Positions 53,752-62,924 of a stretch of 64,000 nucleotides of DNA are shown here, piece by piece. This stretch comes from CAYNRE01 sp964399535 (GTDB lineage: Bacteria; Planctomycetota; Planctomycetia; Pirellulales; CAYNRE01): contig CAYNRE010000009.1 in NCBI GenBank assembly GCA_964399535.1, forward strand, positions 372,001 through 436,000, in the 5' to 3' direction. Positions within the stretch are counted from its first letter, which is position 1. Each line of letters opens with the position of its first letter. A program made the position numbers and the translations under genes. The notes under the pieces were generated by a model, which was not told the DNA's origin, searched no databases, and saw only the letters and a list, made by a program, of their open reading frames with translations.

Positions 53752-54540
53752 TTAGGCGGCCGCGCCGCCCTGGGGTCCGATCCCTGGTTCGGCCAGGTTT
53801 TCGGCCGTAATCGTTAACCCGCCCGAAGAGCGCAGCTCCACCCGGTACTGTTTGCCGGGCCGCAGCTTGATGTAGGGAGCTTCGCCGTGGGCAGCCCTGA
53901 CACCGGCCAGCTTGGCTTTTTCCGGATCGTTCGCGTAATCCCAGAACTCACCCCAAAGTTCCCGCTCCAGGGCACTCGGTTCATCGCCGGGGCTATAGGC
54001 GGCCGGCCGCGAGCCCACGGCGTCGACCACGAACCCCTCGCTCGGCTGCTGATGCTCGCCGAAGACCCTGCGGAAGAAGCAAATCGACGAGGAGCGAAGC
54101 GGGTCGCCCTGTTCGATCGCTTCGTCGGCAAACTTGATGACCCAAGCATCGACGTACGCCACGTCTCCCTCGAGGGTGAACTGGCGCGCCGTGGTCAGCG
54201 GGCGGCCAGCATCGTCGGTTTCCACGAATTCGACCCGGGTTCGCAATTGGCCGTCGGGACCGGCCTGGCCCTGGTCGAGCACCTTGAGCAGGGCCACGCG
54301 GCGGTCGACCTTGAGCAACCGGTTGGCCGTTTGCAACCTAAGCAACTGTCGCTGCTGGGCCGCCAGCTTTTGCTCCAACTCGGTTACCTGAACGCGCCGC
54401 TCGCGCAGCTCGGCCAAAGTCAGGTCGTGGGCCAGAAACACCCGATACCCGGCCCACCCGGCAATACCCAAGGCGGCCAGCAGCCCGAGCGAAACCAGCG
54501 TGCGAAGCAATTGCGCCAAAGTCGACAGCGCCTGGGTCAT
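53752..54540 (-). CDS. membrane-anchored coiled-coil conserved hypothetical protein
   Basis: A 262-residue protein. One transmembrane helix near the N-terminus (LVSLGLLAALGIAGWAGYRVFL) is followed by a coiled coil of about 35 residues (LRERRVQVTELEQKLAAQQR) and a folded domain of unknown type with GDVAYVDAWVIKFAD and a C-terminal RVELRSSGGLTIT segment. I place it in the inner membrane with the domain outside. I do not recognise the family beyond planctomycete relatives. ATG at 54540 chosen with ggag about 10 bases upstream; a GTG at 54549 is possible. Confidence 0.78.
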   Translation of the reverse strand: MTQALSTLAQLLRTLVSLGLLAALGIAGWAGYRVFLAHDLTLAELRERRVQVTELEQKLAAQQRQLLRLQTANRLLKVDRRVALLKVLDQGQAGPDGQLRTRVEFVETDDAGRPLTTARQFTLEGDVAYVDAWVIKFADEAIEQGDPLRSSSICFFRRVFGEHQQPSEGFVVDAVGSRPAAYSPGDEPSALERELWGEFWDYANDPEKAKLAGVRAAHGEAPYIKLRPGKQYRVELRSSGGLTITAENLAEPGIGPQGGAAA

Positions 54541-54668
54541 CGCGATCACTCTCCGGGGGGAGGCCTCCGGCCGCGGAAATTACTCAGAGCGGTTGGTTGC
54601 AACTGCCCGGTCCGGAACCTTATTCTCACGTCGTCCGCAACCAGCAGCCCTCTATAGCGATTCGACCC

Positions 54669-54851
54669 ATGCAGGACGAGGCCAGTTATCTTTGCCAATC
54701 GTGCGGTGAAGAAATCGTGGTGCCGATCGACCCTTCGGCCGGCCGGCAGCAGAGCTACGTGGAAGATTGCCCGGTGTGCTGCCGGGCCCACCTGATTCAG
54801 GTGGAGTTTAACGCTCGCGGCGAGGCGACCGTTTGGGCAGAGTTGGAGTAG
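54669..54851 (+). CDS. small CPXCG-motif cysteine-rich protein
   Basis: A 60-residue soluble protein with two zinc-ribbon-like Cys pairs: CQSC near residue 9 and CPVCC near residue 34, linked by VVPIDPSAGRQQSYVED. This is the CPXCG motif-containing cysteine-rich protein pattern, so I infer zinc binding. Its role is unknown. It lies between a convergent pair and has a short upstream gap of about 130 bp from the divergent coiled-coil gene. Confidence 0.9.
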   Translation: MQDEASYLCQSCGEEIVVPIDPSAGRQQSYVEDCPVCCRAHLIQVEFNARGEATVWAELE

Positions 54852-54875
54852 CCTGCGGTGGCGGTGGGCCGCTCG

Positions 54876-56210
54876 TCACCGACCCGGCTCGCCGGCGAGT
54901 TGGACGACGTCTTCAGCCCGTGCCCGCCGCAACTCGCGAACGCGCGACGGTGCCAGCATTTCCAGGCGCAGGGTGTCGGCCTGATCGGCCAGTCGGCGAT
55001 GGACTTCCTCGAGGCGCACCAGCTCGCCACGGACGCGCGCCCAATCGGCCGTGAGTTCGGTGGTTCGAGCGAGATGCATCTGGGCCTCGGCCAGTTCTAC
55101 CGTCAATCGTTCTTCCAATGCACTGCGGCATTCCAGCTCTCGCCGCAACTCTTGGTGTTTCTGTTCCCGGGGCCCCAGGTGTTCCTCTCGCAGCAGGGCC
55201 AGAGCCCGGACCAGTAGCTGTTGCTCGCGCGAGGCCAGACGATTCCGCAGGCGTTCGAGTTCTTCGCTCAGTTCCGCGAGCAGTGGATCGGCCTGATCGT
55301 GCGTCTTGGTCTGCTCGCGCAGCTCGTCCGCGCGCCGCTCGAGGTCGCCTCGCAGCCGGCCGATTAGCTCGTCTTGCTCGACTCGCTCGGCGGCCCAAAA
55401 CGCCTTTTGATTCTCAAAGTTCTTTTCCGCAGCGGCCAGGTCCGCGTCGGCAAACGCGACCAGCATCTGAAGCCGAGCTCGCTCGCGGTGCGTTTGCCGA
55501 AGTTCCGACTGCAGTTCTTGCACCACCTGGAAGGCGGCTCGCTGGGCAAGCTCCATCGTCTCGGCCGACAGTTCTCCGCCTGTCGCCGACTTGTCCAAGA
55601 TGCGCATCGCGTGCCTGAGTTGCTTCATTTCATTTCGTCTGCGATCGAGCTCCTGATCGAGCGACTCGACGACATGCCCGATTCGGTGCATCCGCAGATC
55701 AGTTTGCAGTTTCAGATACGCATCGATCACGTGGTTCACCAGATTTGCCGCCGCATCGGGCGAGACATCGATGGTCACCGTGACCGCGACGATCTCGCTA
55801 CCGTTAACAGGCTCCGCGTGAATCGCGGCGCGAAGCGCCTCGCGTGGATGCGCTGCCATGGCCAGCAAGGGAATCGCCATCACCTCGGGCGTGCTCAAAA
55901 CGCGATCGAGAACGACGTCGCTGGTCAGCCAAGCAATTTGGTCGGCCACGAATGCTTCGAAGGGAACTCGATTCTCGTCAATCAGGTCATGGTTTACGCG
56001 GAAGGTGGGCTCACGCTCGACCTGCAGTAATGCCTGGGCGCGAACCCGTTGCGCATGATCGGCCACGGTCTCCATCGGCGCCGCAACCAGGTTCGTTGCC
56101 CCTACGAAGGCCGGCTCCTCCCCCCAGCCGATGGTCGGCGCTGCCAGGACCGATACGGCCACCACAAGTCGACGGGCAGAGCCTGCAACCAACGCGCGCA
56201 AGGCTTTCAT
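54876..56210 (-). CDS. exported coiled-coil protein related to polysaccharide co-polymerases
   Basis: A 444-residue protein. The N-terminal signal peptide ends near residue 30 (PTIGWGE). Residues about 70-170 resemble the Wzz/GumC periplasmic part (VADQIAWLTSDVVLDRVLS, VTIDVSPDAAANLVNHVIDAYLKLQ). The rest is a long heptad-rich coiled coil, which ends with LAPSRVRELRRA, a segment like the one before the second transmembrane helix in Wzz proteins. Neither flanking transmembrane helix is obvious, so it may be a soluble periplasmic relative. No exopolysaccharide cluster lies nearby. Confidence 0.75.
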   Translation of the reverse strand: MKALRALVAGSARRLVVAVSVLAAPTIGWGEEPAFVGATNLVAAPMETVADHAQRVRAQALLQVEREPTFRVNHDLIDENRVPFEAFVADQIAWLTSDVVLDRVLSTPEVMAIPLLAMAAHPREALRAAIHAEPVNGSEIVAVTVTIDVSPDAAANLVNHVIDAYLKLQTDLRMHRIGHVVESLDQELDRRRNEMKQLRHAMRILDKSATGGELSAETMELAQRAAFQVVQELQSELRQTHRERARLQMLVAFADADLAAAEKNFENQKAFWAAERVEQDELIGRLRGDLERRADELREQTKTHDQADPLLAELSEELERLRNRLASREQQLLVRALALLREEHLGPREQKHQELRRELECRSALEERLTVELAEAQMHLARTTELTADWARVRGELVRLEEVHRRLADQADTLRLEMLAPSRVRELRRARAEDVVQLAGEPGR

Positions 56211-56574
56211 CGTTCAACCCCCTTTTGGCATAGATCGTCCCGCAAGCGGAACTCGCGGAAAGCACCGCGTAGCTCTCAGAATCGATCGCTTACTCGCCGC
56301 GCTGCGGTCTGAAACGCAGTCGGCCTGGCGTTGATCCTATAATTATTCCCGCTGGGGGCGTCAATCAACCGCACCTTAGCGCCGGCTAGCCCAACGCCAG
56401 AACGATCGGGCGGGCTTTCTTGCGGCAAGGCGACACGAGATTCGACCGTTCGCGATCAGCGTGATTGCAAACCGTGCTGGCGAGACCACTTTGGGCGCAA
56501 AAAAACCTCGCCGGCACCCAGGTAGCCCGAATGCCGGCGAGGCGTGAAGGTGGCTCTCGTACAAGCAGCGACAA
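56211..56574. other. intergenic region between the coiled-coil gene and glutamine synthetase III
   Basis: About 360 bases with the terminator of the glutamine synthetase III gene near its right end. No further gene seen. Confidence 0.6.
56499..56542 (-). terminator. rho-independent terminator of glutamine synthetase III
   Basis: Perfect 11-bp inverted repeat: cctcgccggca (56506-56516) and tgccggcgagg (56532-56542), loop of 15 bases. On the minus strand it is followed by seven T (56499-56505). It lies 33 bp beyond the stop codon of the upstream minus-strand gene. Confidence 0.9.
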
Positions 56575-58839
56575 CTACTTGATGAACAGCATTTCCTGGT
56601 AGGTCGGCAACGGCCACAGGTCGTCGGCCACCCAACCTTCCAGCTCGTCGGCCCAGCGACGCACCTGGCTCATGGCGGGCAGCACCTCGACGCAGAAGTG
56701 GCTAGCTTCGGACTCCAGGTCTTCGGCATCGTGGTGCGAGAGTGCTTTATCCAGCCCTGCGATGCTGTCCTGCAGGTTCTTCACCAGGTAGGTGATTTTG
56801 TCGAGCGTGTCGGTGTCGAATTCGTAGCCCACCAGTTTCAGGTTGGCGCAGGTCGAAGCCAGCTCGTTCTGATACCGAATCGCGGCGGGGAAGATCAGCG
56901 TCCGGGCCATTTCCAGGGTCTGCAGCGCCTCGACGCGAACGGTCTTGGTGTACTGCTCCAGGTAAATGTCTAAGCGGCTTTGCAGTTCCCGCTCGGAGAG
57001 CACGCCGTACTTAACGAACAGGTCGCGCACCTGGGGCAGACCCAACTGCGGCAAGGCATCGATCGAGGTCTTCAGATTCAGCAGCCCGCGCTTGGCCGCT
57101 TCCTCGTGCCAGGCCGCGGAGTAGCCATCGCCGTTGAAGATGACCGATTCACATTCGTTGATGATCTCGGTCAACAACTTCTGCACCGCTCCGTGCAGCG
57201 CGCCCGGATTGCCCTCGGTGGCTTTTTCGAGCTTGGTGGCGCAGAAGTCGAGCGATTCGCAGACGATGGTATTCATCGCCACGAGCGGACCGGAAATCGA
57301 CTGGTTGGCGCCGACCGCGCGGAATTCGAAACGGTTTCCGGTAAAGGCAAACGGACTGGTCCGGTTGCGGTCGCCGGCATCCTTCGGCAGCGGCGGCAAC
57401 ACGTCGACCCCGACCGTGAGCGTTCCCTTGGCGAGCGACGAGTTGGCACCGCCAGCCTTGACCTGCTGAAAAACGTCGGTGAGCTGATCACCCAGGAAGA
57501 TTGAGATAATCGCCGGCGGGGCCTCGTTGGCACCCAAGCGGTGGTCGTTGCCGGCCGAGGCCACCACGGCCCGCAACAAGCCCTGGTACTTGTACACGGC
57601 GCGAATGACCGCGGCGCAAAACACCAGAAACTGGGCGTTCAAATGCGGCGTGTCGCCCGGGTCGAGCAGGTTGCCCTGCGATTTGCTGCCCAGCGACCAG
57701 TTGACGTGCTTGCCCGAACCGTTGACCCCCGAGAAGGGCTTCTCGTGCAGCAAGCAGGCCATGCCGTACTTTTCGGCCACCCGCCGCAAGGTGAGCATGA
57801 CCAACTGCTGGTGGTCCGTGGCCAAATTCGCCGACTCGAATACCGGGGCAATTTCGTACTGGCCGGGAGCCACCTCGTTGTGCCGGGTCTTGACCGGAAT
57901 GCCCAGCTTGTACAGGTCGCGCTCCACTTCCAACATGAACGCTAGCACCCGCTCGGGAATGGCGCCAAAGTAATGGTCTTCGAATTCCTGCCCCTTGGGG
58001 GGCTTGGCTCCAAACAGGGTTCGCCCCGTGGTGAACAGGTCGGGCCGGGCGAAGTAAAAGTGCCGGTCGACCAGGAAATACTCCTGCTCGGGGCCGGCCG
58101 TCGACGACACAAACGCGCCGTCCTGGTGGCCAAACAATTTCAAAATGCGCTGGGCCTGTTGATTCAGGGCCTGCATCGAACGCAGCACCGGCGTCTTCTT
58201 ATCGAGCGCCTCGCCCGTCCACGAGACAAACGCCGTGGGAATGCAGAGCGTGGTGCCGTTGGGATTCTCCAAGATGTAGGCCGGGCTGGTTACGTCCCAG
58301 ATGGTGTAGCCGCGGGCCTCGAACGTGGCCCGGATACCGCCGGTGGGAAAACTGGAACCGTCGGGTTCGCCCTGAATGAGCTGCTTGCCCGTGAATTCGG
58401 ATATCGCCGTGCCGTCGCCGTCGGGCGAGAGAAAGCTGTCGTGCTTCTCGGCGGTCAGGCCGGTGAGCGGGTAAAAGACGTGGGCATAGTGCGTGGCGCC
58501 CTTGGAGATGGCCCAATCCTTCATGGCCGAAGCCACGACGTCGGCAATCGTCGGGTCGAGCTTGGCGCCGGACTCAATGGTCTTGATCAGGGCCTTGTAA
58601 ACCGGCTTGGGAAGCCTGGCCTTCATCACGCCCACGTGAAACACATTCGACGAGAATAGCTCCTGGGCGGGCGTCTCGGCGAAATTCAGCGGCGGCGTAA
58701 TCGGCCGCCAGTTGGTGACGGCGCCAATCGCCGCCATGCGGGCCGAACCATGCACCGCTGGCAGTGGCGACCCGCCCCCTTTCACATCCGATGATTTCTG
58801 CCCGTTGGTTCCCATCCGACTCAAAACGGGGGTGCTCAC
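56575..58839 (-). CDS. glnN: glutamine synthetase type III
   Basis: ATP-dependent ligation of ammonia to glutamate. The 754-residue length and the segments NVFHVGVMKARLPK, AGPEQEYFLVD, TRHNEVAPGQYEIAPVFE and KPFSGVNGSGKHVNWSLG are those of the GSIII family; the GNDHRLGANEAPPAII segment carries the nucleotide-site residues. The start is a GTG, eight codons before an ATG, because ggaaggagatcgca puts a perfect site six bases in front of it. It ends at a strong terminator. The gene is divergent from glnA (type I), separated by 1.1 kb. Confidence 0.95.
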   Translation of the reverse strand: MSTPVLSRMGTNGQKSSDVKGGGSPLPAVHGSARMAAIGAVTNWRPITPPLNFAETPAQELFSSNVFHVGVMKARLPKPVYKALIKTIESGAKLDPTIADVVASAMKDWAISKGATHYAHVFYPLTGLTAEKHDSFLSPDGDGTAISEFTGKQLIQGEPDGSSFPTGGIRATFEARGYTIWDVTSPAYILENPNGTTLCIPTAFVSWTGEALDKKTPVLRSMQALNQQAQRILKLFGHQDGAFVSSTAGPEQEYFLVDRHFYFARPDLFTTGRTLFGAKPPKGQEFEDHYFGAIPERVLAFMLEVERDLYKLGIPVKTRHNEVAPGQYEIAPVFESANLATDHQQLVMLTLRRVAEKYGMACLLHEKPFSGVNGSGKHVNWSLGSKSQGNLLDPGDTPHLNAQFLVFCAAVIRAVYKYQGLLRAVVASAGNDHRLGANEAPPAIISIFLGDQLTDVFQQVKAGGANSSLAKGTLTVGVDVLPPLPKDAGDRNRTSPFAFTGNRFEFRAVGANQSISGPLVAMNTIVCESLDFCATKLEKATEGNPGALHGAVQKLLTEIINECESVIFNGDGYSAAWHEEAAKRGLLNLKTSIDALPQLGLPQVRDLFVKYGVLSERELQSRLDIYLEQYTKTVRVEALQTLEMARTLIFPAAIRYQNELASTCANLKLVGYEFDTDTLDKITYLVKNLQDSIAGLDKALSHHDAEDLESEASHFCVEVLPAMSQVRRWADELEGWVADDLWPLPTYQEMLFIK

Positions 58840-59933
58840 TGCGATCTCCTTCCAGGACCAAATTAGCCTCGCCGGGCCCCACGAAAGGCCCACGAAAGGC
58901 CTTTGTTCCCTGCGTAAAAAGCCCTCCCTGGCCAGAACCGTCGGGATACTCCGTCCCCCACCCGGTGGAGAATGCAAGAAACGCGCCGCGAATCGGCAAA
59001 AACCGACTGCGGAAACGGCTTCGCCGGTTTGAAGCCTTTTTTGCCGACGATTCGACACTGCCGTGCAACCAGCGAGCAAGGCACGGCTACCCAGGGGTCG
59101 GCCCCCACTGCCCTGGTCTTAGGCAACCCTCGCGCGATCGCGATGCGTGGCGCGGGCCGCACGCATCCACATCTGCTTATGGGTTGAATGGTAAATACAA
59201 CTGACCCTTACTCCGTCGCCAGAGACCCGAGCGCGCCGGTCCCCTCATCGCTTGCCCGGCAACGGTGAGCCCCGCGACGCCTTGCCCAGAACCCTGCTCG
59301 ACGCCATCCCTTTCGCCGCGCGGTTTGCTTGCGCCGGGCAGTCGCTTGGCGAGCGCTGGGGCGGCGCTTCAACCGCGAGCGGCGCGGCGCGCGATGTAGC
59401 TCAACGGCGGCGGGCGGCTCGCCGACCGGTTGCTCGCGCGTCGAGCCAGTGCCGGGCGGGGCTTTTCTCGCAGGGACTTGCCACACCTTGTTCCGGCGGT
59501 CAGGCGGCGGAGCGACCCAACCGAGGTGGCGTCTGGCCAGCGGGGCTCGCCTGGTTTTCTCGGCGATTCGGGAGCGGGTCCACAGGCCACTACCACTTGC
59601 TGGGACAAGGCCCACCAGCGCGCCAATTCCCAGGGCGGCGGAACGGCGATCCGGCATTTGGGAAATGTCGGCCAAAGCAGCTTGCATGGCGGCAAGAATG
59701 CGCTAGGATGCGAGGCTTACCGGGGGTCGGCTGAACCAAAGTTAGCCACAAGGGGCGAGGCTTGGTCCGCAGGTTAGGCGGCTACGGACCCAGATGGCGA
59801 TTTCCCGGGGGAAGCGGCGGGCGAGCTTGGTATCCACGCAACAGGTGGGTCCATCGCGGGACCAGGGGTCTCGCCAGCCGCAGGGTGACTAACCTTCGGG
59901 ACCCGTTCGATCGATGAGGAAAGGGGACGAATT
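58840..59933. other. 1.1-kb regulatory gap between divergent glutamine synthetase genes
   Basis: No gene I can support. Both promoters must lie here. Candidate -35/-10 elements for glnA are listed separately. I found no sigma-54 (GG-N10-GC) pattern that convinced me. Confidence 0.5.
59682..59709 (+). promoter_or_regulatory. weak sigma-70-like promoter candidate upstream of glnA
   Basis: ttgcat at 59682-59687 and taggat at 59704-59709 have a 16-base spacer. Match to consensus is modest. It lies about 225 bp upstream of the glnA start. Confidence 0.2.
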
Positions 59934-61346
59934 GTGACGCCTCAAGAGGTTTTGGCGCTCTGTCGTAAGAAGGATGTGAAGGCCGTGGACCTGCGGTTCA
60001 TGGACTTCCCGGGTCTGGTGCAGCACTTCACCATCCCGGTCAACAAGCTCGATCAAGACGTGTTTGAAGACGGACTGGGCTTCGACGGCTCGAGTATTCG
60101 CGGCTGGCAGGCGATCAACGAAAGCGACATGTTGATCGTGCCGGTCCCGGAAACCGCCTTTATCGATCCCTTCACCCAGCTCTCGACGCTGGTGATGATC
60201 TGCAACATTCAAGACCCGCTGACCCGCGAGGACTACAGCCGCGACCCGCGGAACGTGGCCCGCAAGGCGGTGAACTACTTGAAGTCGACCAGCATTGCCG
60301 ACACTTGTTTTGTCGGTCCCGAGGCGGAGTTCTTCGTTTTTGACGACGTGCGGTTCGACTCCAAGCCCAACGAGTCGTTCGTGTTCCTGGACTCGATCGA
60401 GGGCGAGTGGAACCGGGGCCGCGACGAGAAGCCCAACCTGGCCTACAAGCTGCGCTATAAAGAGGGTTACTTCCCGGTGCCCCCCAGCGACAAGCTGATG
60501 GACCTCCGCAACGAGATGATGGCCACGATGATCGAGTGCGGGCTGGATATCGAAGCCCAGCACCACGAGGTGGCCACCGGCGGACAGTGCGAAATCGACA
60601 TGCGGTTTGCCGAGCTGGTCCGCATGGGCGACAACATGACGCTCTTCAAGTACATCATCAAGAACGTCGCTCGCAAGCACGACAAGACGGTCACCTTCAT
60701 GCCCAAGCCGCTCTTCGGAGACAACGGTTCGGGCATGCACACCCATCTTTCGCTCTGGAAGGGTGGCGAGCCCCTGTTTGCCGGCAGCGGCTATGCCGGG
60801 CTCTCGGATATGGCCATGTACGCCATCGGCGGGTTGCTGAAGCACGCCCCGGCCATTCTGGCCTTCTCGAACCCCACCACCAACAGCTACAAGCGGTTGG
60901 TGCCGGGCTACGAGGCGCCGGTGAACCTGGCCTACTCGCAGCGGAATCGCTCCGCTTCGATTCGCATTCCGATGTACAGCCCCAGCCCGAAGGCCAAGCG
61001 GCTCGAGTTCCGCTGCCCCGATCCGAGCTGCAACCCTTACCTGGCCTTCTCGGCGATGCTGATGGCCATGATCGACGGGATTCAGAACAAACTGCCCTGC
61101 GGCGACCCGCTGGACAAGGACATCTACGATCTGCCTCCCGAAGAGCTGGCCCGGGTGCCCAAGACCCCCGGTTCGCTCGACGAAGCGCTGGCCGCGCTCG
61201 AGGCCGACCACGAATTCCTGCTACGGGGCAACGTCTTCACTGAAGACGTGATCCGAACCTGGATCGATTACAAGAAGCTCAAGGAATCCGACGCGGTTCG
61301 GCTTCGCCCGCACCCGCACGAATTCTGCTTGTACTTCGATATCTAG
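59934..61346 (+). CDS. glnA: glutamine synthetase type I
   Basis: Dodecameric ammonia-assimilating enzyme of 470 residues. The N-terminal FDGSSIRGWQAINESDM, the PEAEFFVFDD and GGQCEIDMRF metal segments, the loop MPKPLFGDNGSGMHTHLSLW and the NRSASIRIP nucleotide segment are all intact. The adenylylation tyrosine of beta-type enzymes is present (Tyr398 in DKDIYDLPPEE), so control by GlnE-like adenylylation is expected. A GTG start follows the strong ribosome site aggaaagggga. The gene ends at a clear hairpin terminator. Confidence 0.97.
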   Translation: MTPQEVLALCRKKDVKAVDLRFMDFPGLVQHFTIPVNKLDQDVFEDGLGFDGSSIRGWQAINESDMLIVPVPETAFIDPFTQLSTLVMICNIQDPLTREDYSRDPRNVARKAVNYLKSTSIADTCFVGPEAEFFVFDDVRFDSKPNESFVFLDSIEGEWNRGRDEKPNLAYKLRYKEGYFPVPPSDKLMDLRNEMMATMIECGLDIEAQHHEVATGGQCEIDMRFAELVRMGDNMTLFKYIIKNVARKHDKTVTFMPKPLFGDNGSGMHTHLSLWKGGEPLFAGSGYAGLSDMAMYAIGGLLKHAPAILAFSNPTTNSYKRLVPGYEAPVNLAYSQRNRSASIRIPMYSPSPKAKRLEFRCPDPSCNPYLAFSAMLMAMIDGIQNKLPCGDPLDKDIYDLPPEELARVPKTPGSLDEALAALEADHEFLLRGNVFTEDVIRTWIDYKKLKESDAVRLRPHPHEFCLYFDI

Positions 61347-61404
61347 TCGCCCTGACTTGCCGCACCGGGCCAGCAGGCCCCCGGGGCGGCGGCACCCTAC
61401 CAAG

Positions 61405-61442
61405 CCGGGCTGCGGGTTGCTGAAACTCGCAGCCCGGTTTTT
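61405..61442 (+). terminator. rho-independent terminator of glnA
   Basis: A 14-bp stem (one G-T pair) from ccgggctgcg at 61405-61414 plus ggtt, pairing with aact plus cgcagcccgg ending 61437, with a 5-base loop. It is followed by five T (61438-61442) and lies 58 bp after the stop codon. Confidence 0.92.
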
Positions 61443-61494
61443 CATGCGCCGACGTGCCTGCCCGTCCGACGTGCGCTCGCACTCGGGCGGCCGA

Positions 61495-62895
61495 TCAGCC
61501 CAACAGCACGGGGGCCGGGTCTCCCACCGGCACCAGGCGATGGGGGCGCCCCAGGCGATCGCGTAGTTCCAAATCGGCCGGAATGCCCAAGGCCGCGTAC
61601 AGCGTGGCGATTACTTGGCCGGGGGTGAGCGGGTCGGCCGCGGGAAAAGCTCCCATCGCGTCGCTGGCTCCGTGCACATAGCCGCCGCGGAATCCGCCGC
61701 CGCACAACCAAACGCTGTAGCAGTAGTTCCAGTGGTCGCGGCCGGCGTTGTTGGCGTTAATCTTCGGCGAGCGGCCGAAATCACCCAGCACTGCCACCAC
61801 GGTCCGCTCCAGACGGCCTCGCTGGGCCAGATCTTCGATGAGGCTGGCGCAGGCCGCGTCGAACTGCGGCAGGAGCTTGTTCTTCAGGGAAGCAAAATTG
61901 CTGCCGTGGGTGTCCCAGGTCGCATTGGCGTCGGGGGCCCAGGAAACAGTCACCAGGCGCGTGCCGGCCTCGACGAGCCGGCGCGCCAAGAGCACGCTTT
62001 GCCCGTAAATGTTTCGTCCGTATCGCTCGCGCACCGGTTCCGGCTCGTCCGAAAGCCGAAATGCCCGCTGCGTGGCGGTGGAAGTCAATAGTTCGAAGGC
62101 CCGGGTCTGAAACCCGTCCATGGCATCGATCAGCGCCTGGCCCTGGGGCTGCTTGAGCCGCTGGTCGAGCTCGGTGAACAGCGAACGGCGGTGCGCCAGG
62201 CGCTCGGCCGAAACGTCGGCCACGAGACTCAACTCCGGCACCGCGAAATCGGGCGCGTTGGGATCCTGCAGCACGAAGAGCGGATCGAGCGAGGCTCCCA
62301 GGTAGCCGCCGAAAAAGCCCGGCTGCGGCGGCCCCCCGGCTCCCTCTTTGGTGATGTAGGGAAGCGTTACGTGCGCCGGCACCGGCTCGGCGGGGGGGCG
62401 AACCAACGACAAGACCGAGCCCGGCGAGGGGTTGTCGGTCGGCAGCGCGCCCCCACCGATTTCGCCCCGATCGTGACCGGTGAGCGAGGTATACACCGCC
62501 GCGGCATGGGCGTTGTTTACGCTGTGATGCATCGAGCGAATGAGCGTGCCGCGGTGCATCTGGAGCGCCATGCGAGGCAGGTGCTCTGAAACCTCGAGCC
62601 CGTCGAGCGAGCTGGCGATCGGCTGAAACTCGCCGCGAATGCCATCGGGCGCCGCGGGCTTCAAGTCCCACATGTCTAGATGACTGGGGCCGCCGTTAAG
62701 AAACAGAATCACGCAAGCGTCGGCCCGCGGAGATCGCTCGGCCGAAGAACCCAGCGACTGGCCACGCAGCAGCCCGGGCAGCGACAGCCCGGCCCAGCCC
62801 AGGCCGCCGATTTGCAGCCAATGGCGACGCGAAAACCGCCGCAGAGCGCTGGCCTCGCCGGCATGTCCTTCGGCCGAAGTCGTTCGCGGTACCAT
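61495..62895 (-). CDS. DUF1501 domain-containing protein with Tat-like leader
   Basis: A 466-residue DUF1501 protein, a paralogue of the one at 14339. The twin-arginine segment is FSRRHWLQIGGLGWAGLSLP. Diagnostic parts are VILFLNGGPSHLDMWDLKP, FQPIASSLDGLEVSEHLP, RLVTVSWAPD, TVVAVLGDFGRSPKIN and GRDHWNYCYSVWLCGGG. Role unproven. ATG at 62895 is preferred over a GTG at 62907. The upstream gene on the same strand ends 29 bp away, so the two form a likely operon. Confidence 0.92.
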   Translation of the reverse strand: MVPRTTSAEGHAGEASALRRFSRRHWLQIGGLGWAGLSLPGLLRGQSLGSSAERSPRADACVILFLNGGPSHLDMWDLKPAAPDGIRGEFQPIASSLDGLEVSEHLPRMALQMHRGTLIRSMHHSVNNAHAAAVYTSLTGHDRGEIGGGALPTDNPSPGSVLSLVRPPAEPVPAHVTLPYITKEGAGGPPQPGFFGGYLGASLDPLFVLQDPNAPDFAVPELSLVADVSAERLAHRRSLFTELDQRLKQPQGQALIDAMDGFQTRAFELLTSTATQRAFRLSDEPEPVRERYGRNIYGQSVLLARRLVEAGTRLVTVSWAPDANATWDTHGSNFASLKNKLLPQFDAACASLIEDLAQRGRLERTVVAVLGDFGRSPKINANNAGRDHWNYCYSVWLCGGGFRGGYVHGASDAMGAFPAADPLTPGQVIATLYAALGIPADLELRDRLGRPHRLVPVGDPAPVLLG

Positions 62896-62924
62896 GGCGG
62901 CAATCACCTCTCGGGCAAACTCGG

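Noticed and set aside
59388..59465. tRNA-like stretch with gatgtagctcaa and a gtcgagcc segment
   Set aside because: It looks like a D-arm start and a T-arm end, but I could not form an acceptor stem or an anticodon arm of proper length.
59690..59720. Sigma-54 type GG-N10-GC element upstream of glnA
   Set aside because: tggcggcaagaatgc has the spacing only loosely and lacks the TTGC core.
58840..59933. Possible short genes in the gap between the glutamine synthetases
   Set aside because: The open frames overlap each other in several phases, lack ribosome binding sites and encode Arg/Ser/Pro-rich sequence.
59889..61211. 440-residue minus-strand frame opposite glnA
   Set aside because: glnA is certain from motifs and terminator; the antisense frame is a composition effect.
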